Positions 22,137 through 33,999 of a DNA stretch of 64,000 nt are shown one piece after another. Each line of letters opens with the position of its first letter. Positions within the stretch are counted from its first letter, which is position 1. The notes beneath the pieces are model-generated. The model did not search any database and was not told where the DNA came from. It worked only from the letters and a program-made list of their open reading frames with translations. Origin of the DNA: Gari tellinella (lineage: Eukaryota > Mollusca > Bivalvia > Cardiida > Psammobiidae); contig OV277856.1 of assembly GCA_922989275.2 (NCBI GenBank), positions 89,485,038-89,549,037 of the forward strand, written 5' to 3'. The position numbers were made by a program, and so were the translations under genes.

Positions 22137-22616
22137 TCACTTTGGGATAATACAGATGGAAATTTGCAAATAAAGAGTTAATTTTATAAATTTCAGCAGA
22201 CACCATTTTTAGAAGCAGACGATAATTAGTCGGCATTTTAAAGGCTACAGTAACATTGGAAGACAACACTCGGGCAGATTGGAAACCAGTGAGTCTGCAT
22301 ACATGTATAGGAACCAGGATCCTTTTGTCAATTATCTGACAAGGAAAATATGTGAGTGAAGTAACTGTGGATATTTATCAAATTTCAGTGAAAATAGGAA
22401 GAAAATAATTTGCTGTGGACCTATGCCAAATTTTAAGTATTTATGAATAGCTAGTGTGTCTATTACACTTGGATTAAATTTGTTCTAACCACTTGTGAAT
22501 GTATACATGAGCCTGAGGTAATGGGTACAGGCTGCAGGTAAGATGAATTCTAAAAGTAGATTTCACAAGATTCCTTCAAACAAGGGAGGCTGAAGGGAGA
22601 TGGAGAGTGAGATATA
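22137..22616. other. Nothing recognised beyond decayed MITE flank
   Basis: The first 100 bp look like the outer part of the preceding core 2 element; the rest is unclassified. Confidence 0.4.
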
Positions 22617-22868
22617 TTAACCCATTACCCCATAGCCCATTTCTAGTATTGAAGATAGGTGACCACTTAAAGCAGGTTCAAAGAAAAGCAGAATGTGTCT
22701 TAAGGCACATTCTGCTTTACTTTCAGCCTGCATTAAGCTACCAGCTGCTAGAATATAGAACTTATTTCTAATGTTAAACATTCACAACTGTATAAATTGG
22801 AACAATTTCCTTTAGTGGAGGGATAAATTAGATGCTTAAAAGGGCATATTTATGGGGAAATGGTTTAA
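22617..22868 (+). mobile_element. Family A MITE
   Basis: TTAA-flanked; tip gtgtcttaaggcac has one mismatch. Confidence 0.92.
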
Positions 22869-22973
22869 GAAAGACAGAAAGGCAAACAGAGAGAAAGAGA
22901 GAGGGGAGAGAGACAGAGAGAGAAAGAGGGTAGAGAGACAGACAGACATAGAAAGAGAGAGAGAGAGAGAGAT
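22869..22973. repeat. Imperfect (GA)n microsatellite
   Basis: Purine-rich tract of gaga, gaca and gaaa units starting at the right end of the A element and ending in a pure (ga)n run. Confidence 0.9.
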
Positions 22974-23515
22974 CTAATAAGCTCACACAGATAGTGAATG
23001 CATCATCCCTAAAGCAATGTTTATAATTATGTTTATGTTTAATCTAGAGTTATCAAATTTTAGCAGTGTATTCCAATAAATATCATTTGCATTAACTTCA
23101 ATAGACAGGAGTTTGTTTACTTAAAACTGTTTTGGTATTAGGTCACTATCTGAAAGCCTGTGAACAAAGAAATGTTTGTATTTTCAACTTGCCAAACAGA
23201 TTCACATTTATGCGAAGTTCTTATAGTGTCACATGATTAGTAGTTTACCCATTCATCAATATCCATAATAATTATAGGATTTTTCTGCATTTTTTTTGTT
23301 CTAAATTAAGTTGACATTTTTATCAGTCCTTTACTCAATAGACTGTTTCTATAATTGAAAGTATGTGACTATTTACAGCAGGTTGAAAGTAAAGTAGAAA
23401 AGGCCTAATGGCACATTCTGCTTTTCTTATGGAGGAAAGGATTAGCATATTATAACAAATCAGCAGGACAGAGTTTTCCATTTCTTTAGTCCTGCACAAA
23501 GCAGCTATCTTTCTT
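22974..23515. other. No gene; decayed A element at 23326-23444
   Basis: The A remnant keeps ctttactcaatagactgttt, the left core arm and cacattctgctttt, then jumps to tatggaggaaagg. The rest is unclassified. Confidence 0.55.
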
Positions 23516-23772
23516 TTAACCCATTACCCCATAGCCTGTTTCTAGTTTTGAAGATATGTGACCACTTAAAGCAGGTTGAAAGTTAAGCAGAATGTGCCTT
23601 AAGGCACATTCTGTTTTACTTTCAGCCTGCTTTAAGCTCAATAATTATCTACTAGAATATATAAAATATATCTAACAATAAATACTCATAATTGTATAAA
23701 TTGGAACTATTTTCTTCAGTGGAGCAATAAATTAGTGGCGTAAAAAGGCGTATTTATGGGATAATGGGTTAA
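23516..23772 (+). mobile_element. Family A MITE, well preserved
   Basis: TTAA-flanked, ends cccattaccccatagcctg and tatgggataatggg, tip gtgccttaaggcac. Confidence 0.93.
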
Positions 23773-25006
23773 AACCTCCATGAGGTATCACGGAACGGCT
23801 GCTGAAAACACTGTTCAACATAAATGTTCTACAAAATAACTGAGGAACAGAAATGTTTTGTAAGAGGACTTGTTGTTTTTACTTCATCTTGCATATTTGT
23901 AACTTGTTTCTATCCGTGATTCAGTCACTGTTGGGTTTCAACAGGGACACAAGAGGCAATGACATTTCAAATACAAGTTTAAACCTTAAATGCCGGATTC
24001 TCAAATGAGCTCTTCCAAATTTGATAAATGACCAGTTAATTTTGAACGTTGATCACATTAGTACGGTATTTCAGATTATGGCCAACAGCACAGATATAGA
24101 CAAGAGGGCTTCTGAAAGAGCTTGCTAATCTGGATCTACACTTTTTGCAGGGTTGTAGAAACTCAGCCTTGCAATGCAAGGTTTAAAATGACTCATTGAC
24201 ATGCCATCATGATAAAGATTACAGTGCCTTTATAAATGTCATTTGAAAGACAGAATGTCTAACATCATCTTATTCTCAAACTGATCATGATTTTTACATG
24301 TTACTCGAAATGTTATTTCATTTTCTGTTTAAATTCTAAATTCTTAAATTCTAGCTGATCACTTTTTTGATTGGCTGCTCAGTGAACACAAGTTTTACTG
24401 TACATCCTAACTGAAACCAATTTATTTCTGTTCGATAGCTCCTATAATCAACTGATTTCACTACAATGTTAACTTTGTTTGCGACTTTATAAGCAAATAT
24501 TTAGGATTCATCACCATAAGCAAATTATACATTCACAGGGCAAAGGTTTACTGAAAAGAGAGAGAGAGAGAGAGGACAGGCTCAACAAAGTTAAACAGTC
24601 TTTATACATGTAGTCCAATCGTCCTAATAAAACATCAAACTATTAGTAACTCTGTAGGAATGTACTTAGATGATCATATAGTTATTTTAACATGTTCTAG
24701 TTTACAACCAATACTCAAATACTATACATTAATGTTTTCTGAACTTTAGGATATTCACCCTCTATAAACAAAGTGTCAAACAGATTCTACCATTATCACA
24801 AATGTGTTCACAGCAAATGGATTCTAAGGCTGAAGGAAGATCATTGGCAAACTTTAATTACTTTAGGAAATTACTGCATTAATTTTGTCTTGCATTAATC
24901 AGTCACCATGTTTTTCTTTCAGCATGGTGTAAGTGGTCTTCAAAATTAGAAAGAGACTATGGGGTAAAGGGGACCATAAAGCGTTAAAAATCTGCTTTGA
25001 ATGGGT
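23773..25006. other. No gene; small remnants
   Basis: A D-type half hairpin lies near 24095-24149. A short (ag)n tract lies at about 24557-24574. An A right-side fragment lies at about 24930-24975 (aaattagaaagagactatgg). Otherwise unclassified. Confidence 0.45.
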
Positions 25007-25257
25007 TTAACCCTTTACCTGATAGCCTGTTTCTAGTTTTGAAGACAGGTGATCAATTAAAACAGGTTGAAAGTAAAGCAGAATGTGCCTTAAGGCACAT
25101 TCTGCTTTACTTTCAGCCTGCTTTAAGCTAAAACTTGCTAGGTATATAAAATATTTGTAACGGTAATTGTTCATGAAGGTATAAATTGGAACTATTTTCT
25201 TCAGCGGAGGAATAAATTTAATACGCTAAAAGTCGCTTCTATGGGGGAAAGGGTTAA
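25007..25257 (+). mobile_element. Family A MITE, well preserved
   Basis: TTAA-flanked, ends ccctttacctgatagcctg and tatgggggaaaggg, tip gtgccttaaggcac. Confidence 0.93.
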
Positions 25258-25889
25258 GTACTTAACAAGTTAGACTGTATACAGTAAACAAGCACACATA
25301 CTATTTGCAATGATAAAGCTAACACTATTTTTGGACATCATCATTTTAGATGATCAATTGGGTATCTGACCTAAGTATCCTCCCTGTATGAGCAATAACC
25401 ACTTCCTATAGTACTTACACAATATCACTCAGCTGACCTGTGATTACTGGTCACAAACATTACTATAACCTTATTATAATACCAGACAGCTCTTTCTCTT
25501 AGTCATGAACTAATGTTTACATTTTGATTGTCCTATCGCTACTTGTCATAAACCACTGTTTTGATTTGGGTTTACATTTCTTTGACAACTGAGGGCATTA
25601 ATCCATTATCAGTAATCACTAAACAAACTATGAGGTAAAATGTAGAGTTCCTATATTCTTTCAATATTTTTTCAGTGTTTAAGACAGGTGGTTGCTTATT
25701 GCAGGGTAAAAGTAAAAAAGAAAGCTCCTACACATGCACCTATCAGAATGCTGCAAACAGGAAGAGTTTCTCACGGTTCTTTATCAGTACAGGGACATGG
25801 ACATGTGCAAGCATGCAAAGGCATAATTAGGAGGAATAGGTTAAGACATGAAAATGCATAAAAAGATTAAAGGCTGCTCATGAACTATC
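25258..25889. other. Nothing firm recognised
   Basis: A single decayed core 1 arm near 25680-25735 (aagacaggtggttgctt, agtaaaaaagaaagctcc). No gene. Confidence 0.4.
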
Positions 25890-26449
25890 TTAACCCATTA
25901 CCCCATAGACATTTTTCTATTTTTGAAGACATGTGACCACTTAAAGCAGGTTGAAAGTAAAGCAGAATGCGGCTTAAGGCGCATTCTGCTTTACTTTCAG
26001 CCTGCTTTAAGCCATCATCTGCTAAAATTTAGAAAATATTTCCTATGATGCATATTCATGATAGTAAAATTTGGATATATTTTCTTGGTGAAGGAATAAC
26101 AGAAGGGCATCAAAAGGCATAATTATGGGGTAATTCTCTTTTCCAGTCATCCGGGTATTTAATGTCATACGCATACTCTCGGTCCTTCATTCGGATGGCG
26201 TCGGTCTTACTCGGCGAAAAAAATCATTCTAATTTTCAGTAAAATCACGCTTTTGCAACTTATGCAAGACAGTTGACCTATGTAGCATTCATAGGACATA
26301 TTCAGATAATAATGCGTAAAAATGAATGAGATTAAACGCCCTGCTGCACAAACTTATGAAGATTTCGGGTTTGTTGTCCCCGAGTGCGCGTGCTCGCTAA
26401 GTGTAAACAAAGAGGGTATGACGTCACACTGGAAAAGAGAATGGGTTAA
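25890..26449 (+). mobile_element. Family A MITE split by another element near its right end
   Basis: Left TTAA and end cccattaccccatagac. The right terminus reads tatggggtaat, then a 306-bp insertion (26135-26440), then atgggTTAA. Joining the two sides gives the usual A terminus. Confidence 0.88.
26135..26440. mobile_element. Small inverted-repeat element nested in A
   Basis: Terminal inverted repeats tctcttttccagt / actggaaaagaga (13 bp). The insertion point in the A terminus gives a 2-3 bp duplication (AT or AAT). The interior contains CpG-rich cgagtgcgcgtgctcgc and no convincing ORF. Only one copy is seen here. Confidence 0.75.
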
Positions 26450-26478
26450 GAGTTGTTGCTCAGTATTGTTCGACTCCT

Positions 26479-26582
26479 TTAACCCTTTCCCAAATCGGTT
26501 GTTTTCAGTACTGAAGACAGCTACATGTAGGTGGTTGCTAACCTAAACAGGCAGAAAATAACATCTATTGGGTAATGGGTTA
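26479..26582 (+). mobile_element. Family A, heavily deleted derivative
   Basis: TTAA then ccctttcccaaatcggttg on the left, attgggtaatgggtta on the right, only about 100 bp. The hairpin is missing. Confidence 0.65.
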
Positions 26583-26928
26583 TGTCTGTCCATAGTGTGG
26601 TGTCTATAATTCCTGGCACACGCACATCATTTCTTACTCTAGTTATATTTTTCCCCTCCCCACATACTTAGTTCATTCATATCCATATATCATCCAACTG
26701 TCAAATTAATCATTAAATCTCATCCAGTTATCAGAGTATTAGGGCAATTCATTCATTTTCTTTGTCAGTCAGTTGACATATTTTCCACACAACAGTTAAT
26801 ACAATATACTAAATGAACCTAATGGTTTGAGAAAACATGGTAAAATGATTTGCCAAGAACAGACTTTTAATTTTCCCCTGAAAACAAACAACAACAACAA
26901 CACAAAGGAAACTGTTCAAAACTCATTT
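26583..26928. other. Nothing recognised
   Basis: AT-rich, with a short (aac)n run near 26887-26902. Confidence 0.4.
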
Positions 26929-27165
26929 TTAACCCTTTCACTGTCAATGACAACAAAAGGTACATTTGCAAACAGTTTGGAGCCTGATCAGATGCCACAT
27001 AATATGGCATCTGATCAGGATCCTAACTGTTTGACAATTATTTTAAAATTATGTCCGTCATATTGCCTTAAATCTTACTTTGAAACGATATTGCAAAGAA
27101 CAATATGCAAGCATACGAGAATATGGCAGCTAGTGAGGGGTAAAAATTGGTGGTGAAAGGGTTAT
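26929..27165 (+). mobile_element. Family E MITE (TTAA ends, core 2 hairpin)
   Basis: Left TTAA then ccctttcactgtcaatgac; right end attggtggtgaaagggtta. The hairpin at 26979-27034 has arms caaacagtttggagcctgat / atcaggatcctaactgtttg, tip gccacataatatggc. Confidence 0.8.
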
Positions 27166-27191
27166 ATGACTTAGCGAAAGAAGATGCATAG

Positions 27192-27295
27192 AGATCTCTA
27201 TAGAAAGGTGAGAGCTTAAAGCAACATAAAAGTAATGCAGAAAGCTTTGGTTTTGTCCAGCATTAAGCTCTCACCACTCTGTATAGTCTCTCCGT
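27192..27295. repeat. Decayed I/B-type hairpin
   Basis: Outer arms gagatctctatagaaaggtgagagctta / taagctctcaccactctgtatagtctc still pair imperfectly. The core retains agtaatgcagaaagct. Confidence 0.65.
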
Positions 27296-27534
27296 GCTAC
27301 ACTGAATGGCCATCACACTCAGGTTTGACTGTTGTCTAGCCTAATTAAGAATTTAGTGAGATAACAGCTATCACTAAACACCATATTCATAACTCTATAA
27401 ACATGTCCATTTTCTGATGATTTTATGCCATTGTTGACATAAATGATAGGAGTGACATTTAGACTGGTATTGAGGATTTTCTGCCAGTCATTTGAAACCT
27501 GGGGTAAATCACATTATTATTCCACTTTAACCTA

Positions 27535-28260
27535 TATATTTATCTCAGTCACATTATCCAGATACTTTATCTCAGTAAATCAATAAATTTATCTCATGAT
27601 TCACATTATCCTGGACACTTGTTCTCAAGTCATATTTTTGCCAATTCCCTTATAATGCTTTATTTCAGTCACATTATCTTGTTAATATATCTGTTACATT
27701 ATCTTAATAGGTATATATCTCAGTTACATTATCTTAACCCTTTGAACCCTAGTCCCGCATATAGGCGTCCTTTTCAAACAGTGTACATGTGAATAGTACA
27801 CTTGTCCTATGCAAACAGTGAAGACCCAGATCAGAGGGCTCTGAAAAGAGCCCTCTGATCAGGGCCTTCACTGTTTGTCATAATGCCAAACATTGACAAA
27901 AACAACCCATAAAAGTCAGAAATGGACTAGACTAAAATGAAAAACTGGAATTGACCATTTAAAGTTTTAGGGAGGAAAGAGTTAATAGGTATATATCTCA
28001 GTTACATTATCTTAATACTCTAGATCAGTCACATTATCTTAGTAGTCTAGATCAGTCACATTATCTTAGTAGTCTAGATCAGTCACATTATCTTAGTAGT
28101 CTAGATCAGTCACATTATCTTAGCAGTATATAAAAGTCACATTATCTTAACAGTCTATTTCAGTCACATTATCTTATAATCTATCTCAATCACATTATCT
28201 TAACAGTCTATCTCAGTCTAATTATCTTAATAGTCCACATTTTACCTCAGTCACAATTTA
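27535..28260 (+). repeat. 27-bp tandem repeat array, interrupted by a D element
   Basis: Unit cagtcacattatcttag + tagtctagat. Four near-exact units start at about 28026, 28053, 28080 and 28107, with more diverged units on both sides back to about 27535. D (27734-27985) is inserted in a unit reading cattatcTTAAtaggtat. Confidence 0.88.
27734..27985 (-). mobile_element. Family D MITE inside a tandem array
   Basis: TTAA-flanked, ends ccctttgaaccctagtcc and ttagggaggaaagag. The hairpin has gatcagagggctc / gagccctctgatc arms. The uninterrupted array unit gives the empty site, so TTAA is the target and is duplicated on insertion. Confidence 0.95.
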
Positions 28261-28497
28261 ATATCTTAACACTTTTCCTCATTTTCATTATCTGTACAGA
28301 AGGTCAACCAGTCCCTGGTTGAATAATTTTAAGCACTGTAATTCGAGGCTTGAAATTTTTACCTACATTGAACGACTTAAAAAGGTTACCTAAAATAAGA
28401 TTGTAAGAAACATGCATGTTAATTAAGTAGTGACTCAGTATAGGTTTACAATTAAAGGGGGAACACTGATGGTGTCAAAAACAAGTACAGCTTAAAG

Positions 28498-28771
28498 ACT
28501 TTTCCTCAGTCCATTGAGGGACCACCAGCATATTGTTCTGGAGCCAGGAGGTGTCAATGTAACTGTCAAATCACGTGCAGTTTACCTGGTGAGGTCCAGA
28601 TTATACTCATGCTCTAGTGATTTTCAATGGTTATTTCTAACCAAACTATCAAATATAAAGGTAGAGTCTCACACAAGACGCTTCAATGGTTCAATTTGCA
28701 CAAGACCCATGCTTTTTGCAAGGAAATTGTCTGGCAATGCGTTATGACCAAAAGGTCATCAGGAGATGTCT
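28498..28771 (+). repeat. Unclassified dispersed repeat, copy 2
   Basis: Same as 4258-4551: gacttttcctcagtccattg at the left, gagatgtctttaaagcaat at the right. It differs by small indels, including tggagccagg after attgttc. Confidence 0.75.
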
Positions 28772-29412
28772 TTAAAGCAATATGAATGTAAAACAGGACG
28801 CTCCTGAGCTTTTTGATTTACTTTAAATCTTGCTTTAAGCATCTGCCTTTAATTCCAAAACCAATCATTTACCATTACCCCATAGCCTGTTTCACGTTTT
28901 GAAGGCAGGAGACCACATAAAGCTGGTACATTCTGCATTACATTCAGCCTGCTTTAAGCAACTATCTGCAGAAAGTATTTTTTATGGTTCATAATCACGA
29001 CTGTAATATCGTATAATTGAAACTATTTTCTTCAGTGGAGTAATAACTTAAAGGCGTAAAAAGGTGTTTTGATGGAGACTCACAAGTGATTTGTTAAGAG
29101 GTCATAACAGCATGTGTTTACTGTGACCATAGTTTCAGAAGCTATATTTTCCCCAGTATTAGTTAAATGGAACTTAACTTTTCTTGCTACCATAACTGTA
29201 TCATGTGCAACTGACATAATTGTGACATATGATGTATGAACACACTCTGCAGGCTACTGATTATCTGTAATATAGATCTATAGATATGGAAACTCTAGCA
29301 CTAACGTAATCTGTATCAGCTGTTCTGCATCAAATGTTAACCAAACAACCTTTTCTATGATAACTTGGTTTTTTTGCTGAACATACAGTCAAAACCCGTG
29401 TTCAATCCACAT
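28772..29412. other. No gene; a core 1 remnant and a decayed A element
   Basis: 28772-28850 keeps a degraded core 1 palindrome (aaagcaatatgaatgtaaaa ... tttaaatcttgctttaagc). 28865-29075 is an A element with its left core arm deleted. The rest is unclassified. Confidence 0.6.
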
Positions 29413-29626
29413 TTAACCCTTAGCCTGCCACTCACGACTATAGCTCCATATGCAAACAGCTTGGATCTGGATGAGACGCCGAGTTACTCTGCGTCTCATC
29501 CGGATCTAAGCTGTTTGACACTCGGACAACATTTTCAGTAATTTTGAGAAACTTTGAAGCACTTTGAAACTTGAAGCAGACGAGAAATATAGCAGACGAC
29601 AATTTATTTGGTGGGCTAAGGGTTAA
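29413..29626 (+). mobile_element. Family C MITE
   Basis: TTAA-flanked, ends cccttagcctgccactcac and ttggtgggctaaggg. Hairpin arms caaacagcttggatctggat / atccggatctaagctgtttg, tip gacgccgagttactctgcgtc. Confidence 0.93.
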
Positions 29627-31635
29627 GGTAGAATGCCCCAAATGAAATCAGATCAACGTTTGTCAATATTGGTACACTATGCAGCCTCATCAGCTTACAG
29701 TCCATACCAAAATATGCTACAGCATACATGAATGAGCGTGGTCTTATAGAAGCGCCTTTTAGAGCATTTCGTTTAATCCCCGCGGAAGAAAATAATTCCA
29801 ATCTATACACTCAAGAATATGAATCAGAAGGAATACTGTCTTAATTCTAGCAGTTGATAACTTAAAGCAGGCTGAAAGTAAAGCAGAATGCTTTAAAGAC
29901 CATGCTTTAACTTTGAAATATGAGTATGTTAGAATGATTGAGGTTCAGCTGTTTTTATCAAAATTAAGGGTGTAAATGTGCATGCATAAGGATGCCAATA
30001 ATTGTCCATAGATCAGTCTGCTAGGTGTTGTGGGACAACTATTGTTCAATATGCTGCCAGTCAATTGATGATAATGACACAGGCCTGACTCCAAACCCAT
30101 GCAGCTCAGTTAGTGACTCAGGACCCAGGGAAAAGGAGGTTAGAAGAGTGTGTTGCTGTGGCTGTTGTAAGAAGATGGGAAAGGCTTGCTTGGTTTACCT
30201 TTTCCTTCACAGAAGCATCTGTTCATACCTTTACCTATTCCTCATAGAAGTGCCTTTTCTCACCTGTGCACTCCTGATAAATGAGCCATAGGAAACCTTT
30301 CCTATATCCTGACACATGTGATTGCTTTAAGCAGACTGAAAGTACAGTGAAATACTCCTACAGGATATTTCTGCTTTACTTTCAGCCTGCTTTATAAGCA
30401 GCCACTTATGATAAGGGAAACTATTGTCAGAAAAAAAGCTATAGTCATCAGCGGATCAAACAACTCTACTGTCAAATAATTTAGCCCAGAACTACAGCAA
30501 TACCACCCCTTTACCCCATAAATACGCCTTTTTGCACTGAAGGAAATGGTTCCAATTTATAGTCATGAATATGTATCATCAGAAATATTTTCTATATTCT
30601 AGCAGATGGTAGAATAAGGCAGAAAGTAAAGCAAAATGCATTCTGCTTGTGTCACCATGCCATGACATGTCAATTGCACGCAGCATGAGTATGAAACTCC
30701 CTTTGCCCAGAGTATCAGTAAACTGCCAGCAGATCAATGCAGATGCTGCCAGGTAATTTCATTTGCATAATATTATAAATTATCTCTCTCTAATGACAAA
30801 CCAGTGCCTTAAAGACAATTATACTAAGGCAACACTCAAACCCCTGCTGAACAATAATCCAAAAGAATGTGCAGTGTATAACACAGTCGCGAAATGCCAG
30901 TCAGGTGACAGCTTTATGAAGGTAAATATGTAATGCAGAAAGCTCATACATATGTATATGACCTTTCTGCATTACATTTGGTTAACATTGTTTGGTGAGA
31001 TCTCAATTTTTCTTCAATGTAAGTTTGTTTAACACCAGTTCCTTGTGAATATACATTAGAATTCTTGAACACAGGGTTCTGTCTATTGAACATCAGATGG
31101 CAGCTATTTGCAGGGCAAAAGTAATAGAGATTGAAAGCTTCAATAGGAGCTGTTGGTATTACTTTCGCAGCAACTTGTCAGCAGATATTCAATCTTGTAA
31201 TAAGTGACCACTCAATATGTAAGAGGTTTCAGCATTATTTTTATTTTGCAATAAGTAGGCACCTGTGTTAACAGCTGCCCATGCTCCCTCAACTAGTGGT
31301 TGTTTAATACAGACTGCCAGTATCGGCCCAGGTTTGACTGTATACAGTGAATCAGACACTCCAGGCAAGATCAATGCAAACTTCATCCATCAGCAGCATG
31401 TATCTGCACACATTAACATGTAAGCTGCTTAACTCTTTATTCCATAGAGAAGCCTTTTTACCCGTTTGATATATTCCTCCACTAAATTTATAGTAGTTCT
31501 AATTGATAAGTCATAAACATGTACCATTAGATCAGAAGCTTATGAAGGGCCAATCAAAACGGGGCATTAAAATTGTAAACAATTTTTAATAACCATTCAC
31601 TTTCTACGTTTTATTGCACTGCACTTTAAGTTTCT
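29627..31635. other. No firm gene; several MITE fragments
   Basis: Reverse left halves of A lie at 29738-29915, 30506-30650 and 31428-31532. An L/core 1 element lies at about 30190-30400 (gcagactgaaagtacag ... tactttcagcctgc). I-type cores lie at about 30900-30990 (gtaatgcagaaagctca ... tttctgcattac) and 31100-31165. A plus-strand ORF near 30025-30291 has a plausible acceptor but no supported donor. Confidence 0.5.
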
Positions 31636-31886
31636 TTAACGTTTTCCTCCCTGAAACTTCAAATGGACAATCCCAGTTTCCCTTTAAGTCTAGTCCATTT
31701 CTGACTTTTAAGGGTTGTTTTTGTCAATGTTTTGCATTATGACAAACAGTAAAGACCAAGATCAGAGGGCTCCATAAGGAGCCCTCTGATCTGGGTATTC
31801 ACTGTTTGCACAGGACAAGTGCACTTTTCAAATGTATACTGTTTGAAAAGGACGCCTATATGCGGGACTAGGGTTCAAAGGGTTAA
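31636..31886 (+). mobile_element. Family D MITE
   Basis: TTAA-flanked, ends cgttttcctccctgaaac and gggactagggttcaaaggg. Hairpin tip gctccataaggagc. Confidence 0.93.
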
Positions 31887-33004
31887 AGCGGGACAGAATA
31901 ACATCTTCCCAACTATACACTACATGTATCTGGATTCAGACAGGCGACAGAGCTCAAGAATATGTAACCTCATGTAATGATCGTATTACACACCGAAAAC
32001 ATAACCTCATGTACTGGTGGTAATAGACGTGTTTTACTGTAATATATAGCTGGAAACATGTTACACTACAACCCTACCACTTGACCACCTTTAATTTTAT
32101 TTCAAGGTAGCTGGCATACTGCAGGAAAAAACAATATTACAGTTCAACCATTACAACCACTACTAGATAAAATCTTCCCAGTTTTAGGCAGGTGGCTGCT
32201 TAAAGCAAGATGACAGTAAAGCAGAAAGCTCTTATAGAAGCTTTCTGCTTTACTGTCATCTTGCTTCAAGCTGCCACCTGCCTTAAATGCTATCCATAAG
32301 CCTACATTTCAGTGGTTGTTTTAGAGAGGCTTTATTGTATTGCCAGGAATTGCTCAAAATCCATTAACTGATACACAAATTTCATAAGAATATTTGTTGT
32401 AAGCAATGTTTCTCAACTTTTTTTTACTGTTAAATAATGATTTATGATTGAAATAACTATAAGCCAATTTTTACAAGTTATTTTAAAACAAACTTGAATG
32501 TTTTCGACATAAAAAAGACAAGTTGCAGTAAAGAATTTGAAAATGTTGTGATTGTTACCACATGACTGTGCATGTTAACGTACTATTTCCCTCAAAACTT
32601 GTTTTTAATGTTAAATTAAAGACTTATGGCTGCTTAAATCTTGGTAGAAGTAAAGCAAAAAGCTCCCATTCTGATTTATATTCATATCAGCCTAACTGCC
32701 TGAATGTAAGAAATTTCTCTTTCATCAGGGCAAGGTAGCAGCATGGAAAAGTGTTTCTTTTTATGAGGAATTTGGGTAGGAAAAGGCAAAAGAACACATT
32801 TCTATAAAATAAAGGGTAATAATAGCCCACTATCTACACTGTATGAACCCAATATAACAACATTTGTTGCACATAAAATATGAAATTCAACACCTATCTC
32901 CTGATCAGAAAATAGTTCTCCTAACAAACATCTGTACCCAAACTCTCAGGGCTGCCATTTCTCCGGAGTTTTCCTAAATCTTCGGAGATTCTTTTTCTAG
33001 TACA
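31887..33004. other. No gene apart from the B element at 32138
   Basis: Outside 32138-32339 there is one decayed core 1 arm near 32625-32675 (tagaagtaaagcaaaaagctcc) and nothing else recognised. Confidence 0.45.
32138..32339. mobile_element. Family B variant
   Basis: TA-flanked, ends cagttcaaccattacaacc and gtggttgttttagagaggc. The core arms are perfect complements with their own sequence (aagatgacagtaaagcag / ctgctttactgtcatctt). Confidence 0.82.
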
Positions 33005-33126
33005 TCGTAGCTTAAAGCAGGCTGAAAGTAAAGCAGAATGCGCCTGAAGGCGCATTTTTCTTTACTTCCAGTCTGCTTTTAGTAGTCATGTGTCAACAAA
33101 ACTAGAAACAGGCGATGGGGTGAAGG
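33005..33126 (-). mobile_element. Family A, hairpin and one end only
   Basis: Core with tip gcgcctgaaggcgc, then aaactagaaacaggcgatgg ggtgaagg. The cattcctccactg half and the TTAA are absent. Confidence 0.75.
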
Positions 33127-33382
33127 TACGATTCGTAAAATCACACTTGAAAAATGCCAATTTGGAAATCTTAGGATTTTCCATGTCAACTTATGGCAGC
33201 CATGAACTCTTGAGCTGTATCTTTGAAATGGTGAACTGATAGTTTGTGCTTTATGATAATAAATTTTCAAAAATGCTGGTTAATATTTAGTCTAATGGCA
33301 ACATAATTGTTAAACAGTCAAACCTGTACTTAGTGACTACTCAAAATATGACATATTTGTAGTTCTTCAGGAAGGTGGTAGC

Positions 33383-33637
33383 TTAAAACCCTTTGAACCC
33401 TATAGTCATGCATATAGGCGTCTTTTTCAAACAGTGTACATGTGAATAGTACACTTGTCCTATGCAAACAGTGAAGACCCAGATCAGAGGGCTCCGAAAG
33501 GAGCCCTCTGATCAGGGTCTTCACTGTTTGTCATAATGCCAAACATTGACAAAAACAACCCTTAAAAGTCAGAAATGAACTAGACTAAAATGGAAACGGG
33601 AATTATTTATTTAAAGTTTCATGGAGCAAAGAGTTAA
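33383..33637 (-). mobile_element. Family D MITE nested in I
   Basis: TTAA both sides, ends aaccctttgaaccctatag and catggagcaaagag. The hairpin keeps gatcagagggctcc / ggagccctctgatc. Confidence 0.93.
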
Positions 33638-33702
33638 TGCAGGACAATATATAGTAATGTAGGAGGCTCCTAAGTGAGACTTATGCATTACTTTTGTCCT
33701 GC

Positions 33703-33937
33703 ATAAACCCTTTCAACTATAACCTGTTTCTTGTTTTGAAGACAGGTGACCACTTAAAACAGGTTGAAAGTAAAGCAGAATGTGCCTTAAGGCGCATTCT
33801 GCTTTACCTTCAGCCTGTTTTAAGCTATCATCTGCTAGAATTTAGAAAATCTTTCTTACGGTATATTTTCATGACTGTTTAAATTGAAACTATTTTCTTC
33901 AGATGAGGAATAAATTAATTGTGGGTGAAAGGGTTAA
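33703..33937 (+). mobile_element. Family A MITE nested in I
   Basis: The left TTAA is mutated to ATAA, the right one intact. Tip gtgccttaaggcgc (one mispair). The right end is degraded (gtgggtgaaaggg). Confidence 0.88.
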
Positions 33938-33999
33938 GCAGTCACCTGCATTTAAAGAATATTGTGCTTCTTCAATGGTTGCTTAATACAGGTTTCTAG

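Larger units (their letters stand above)
33313..33999. mobile_element. Family I palindromic element invaded twice
   Basis: Outer ends cagtcaaacctgtacttagt and gcttaatacaggtttctag. In the left stem base, ggtagcTTAA is split from tgcaggac by D (33383-33637). In the right stem base, gtcctgca and gcagtcacctg are split by A (33703-33937). Between lies its core (agtaatgtaggaggctcc ... gcattacttttgtcc). Confidence 0.82.

Noticed and set aside
26827..27156. 109-codon plus-strand ORF
   Set aside because: Translates the E element hairpin (recurrent 'NSLEPDQMP' type strings also appear in other MITE-derived ORFs), so it is a repeat artefact.
30025..30291. Plus-strand ORF with CCCGCCKKMG-like cysteine cluster
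   Set aside because: An acceptor-like cag precedes it, but no donor, homology or coding bias is convincing, and its 3' part overlaps an L-type MITE.
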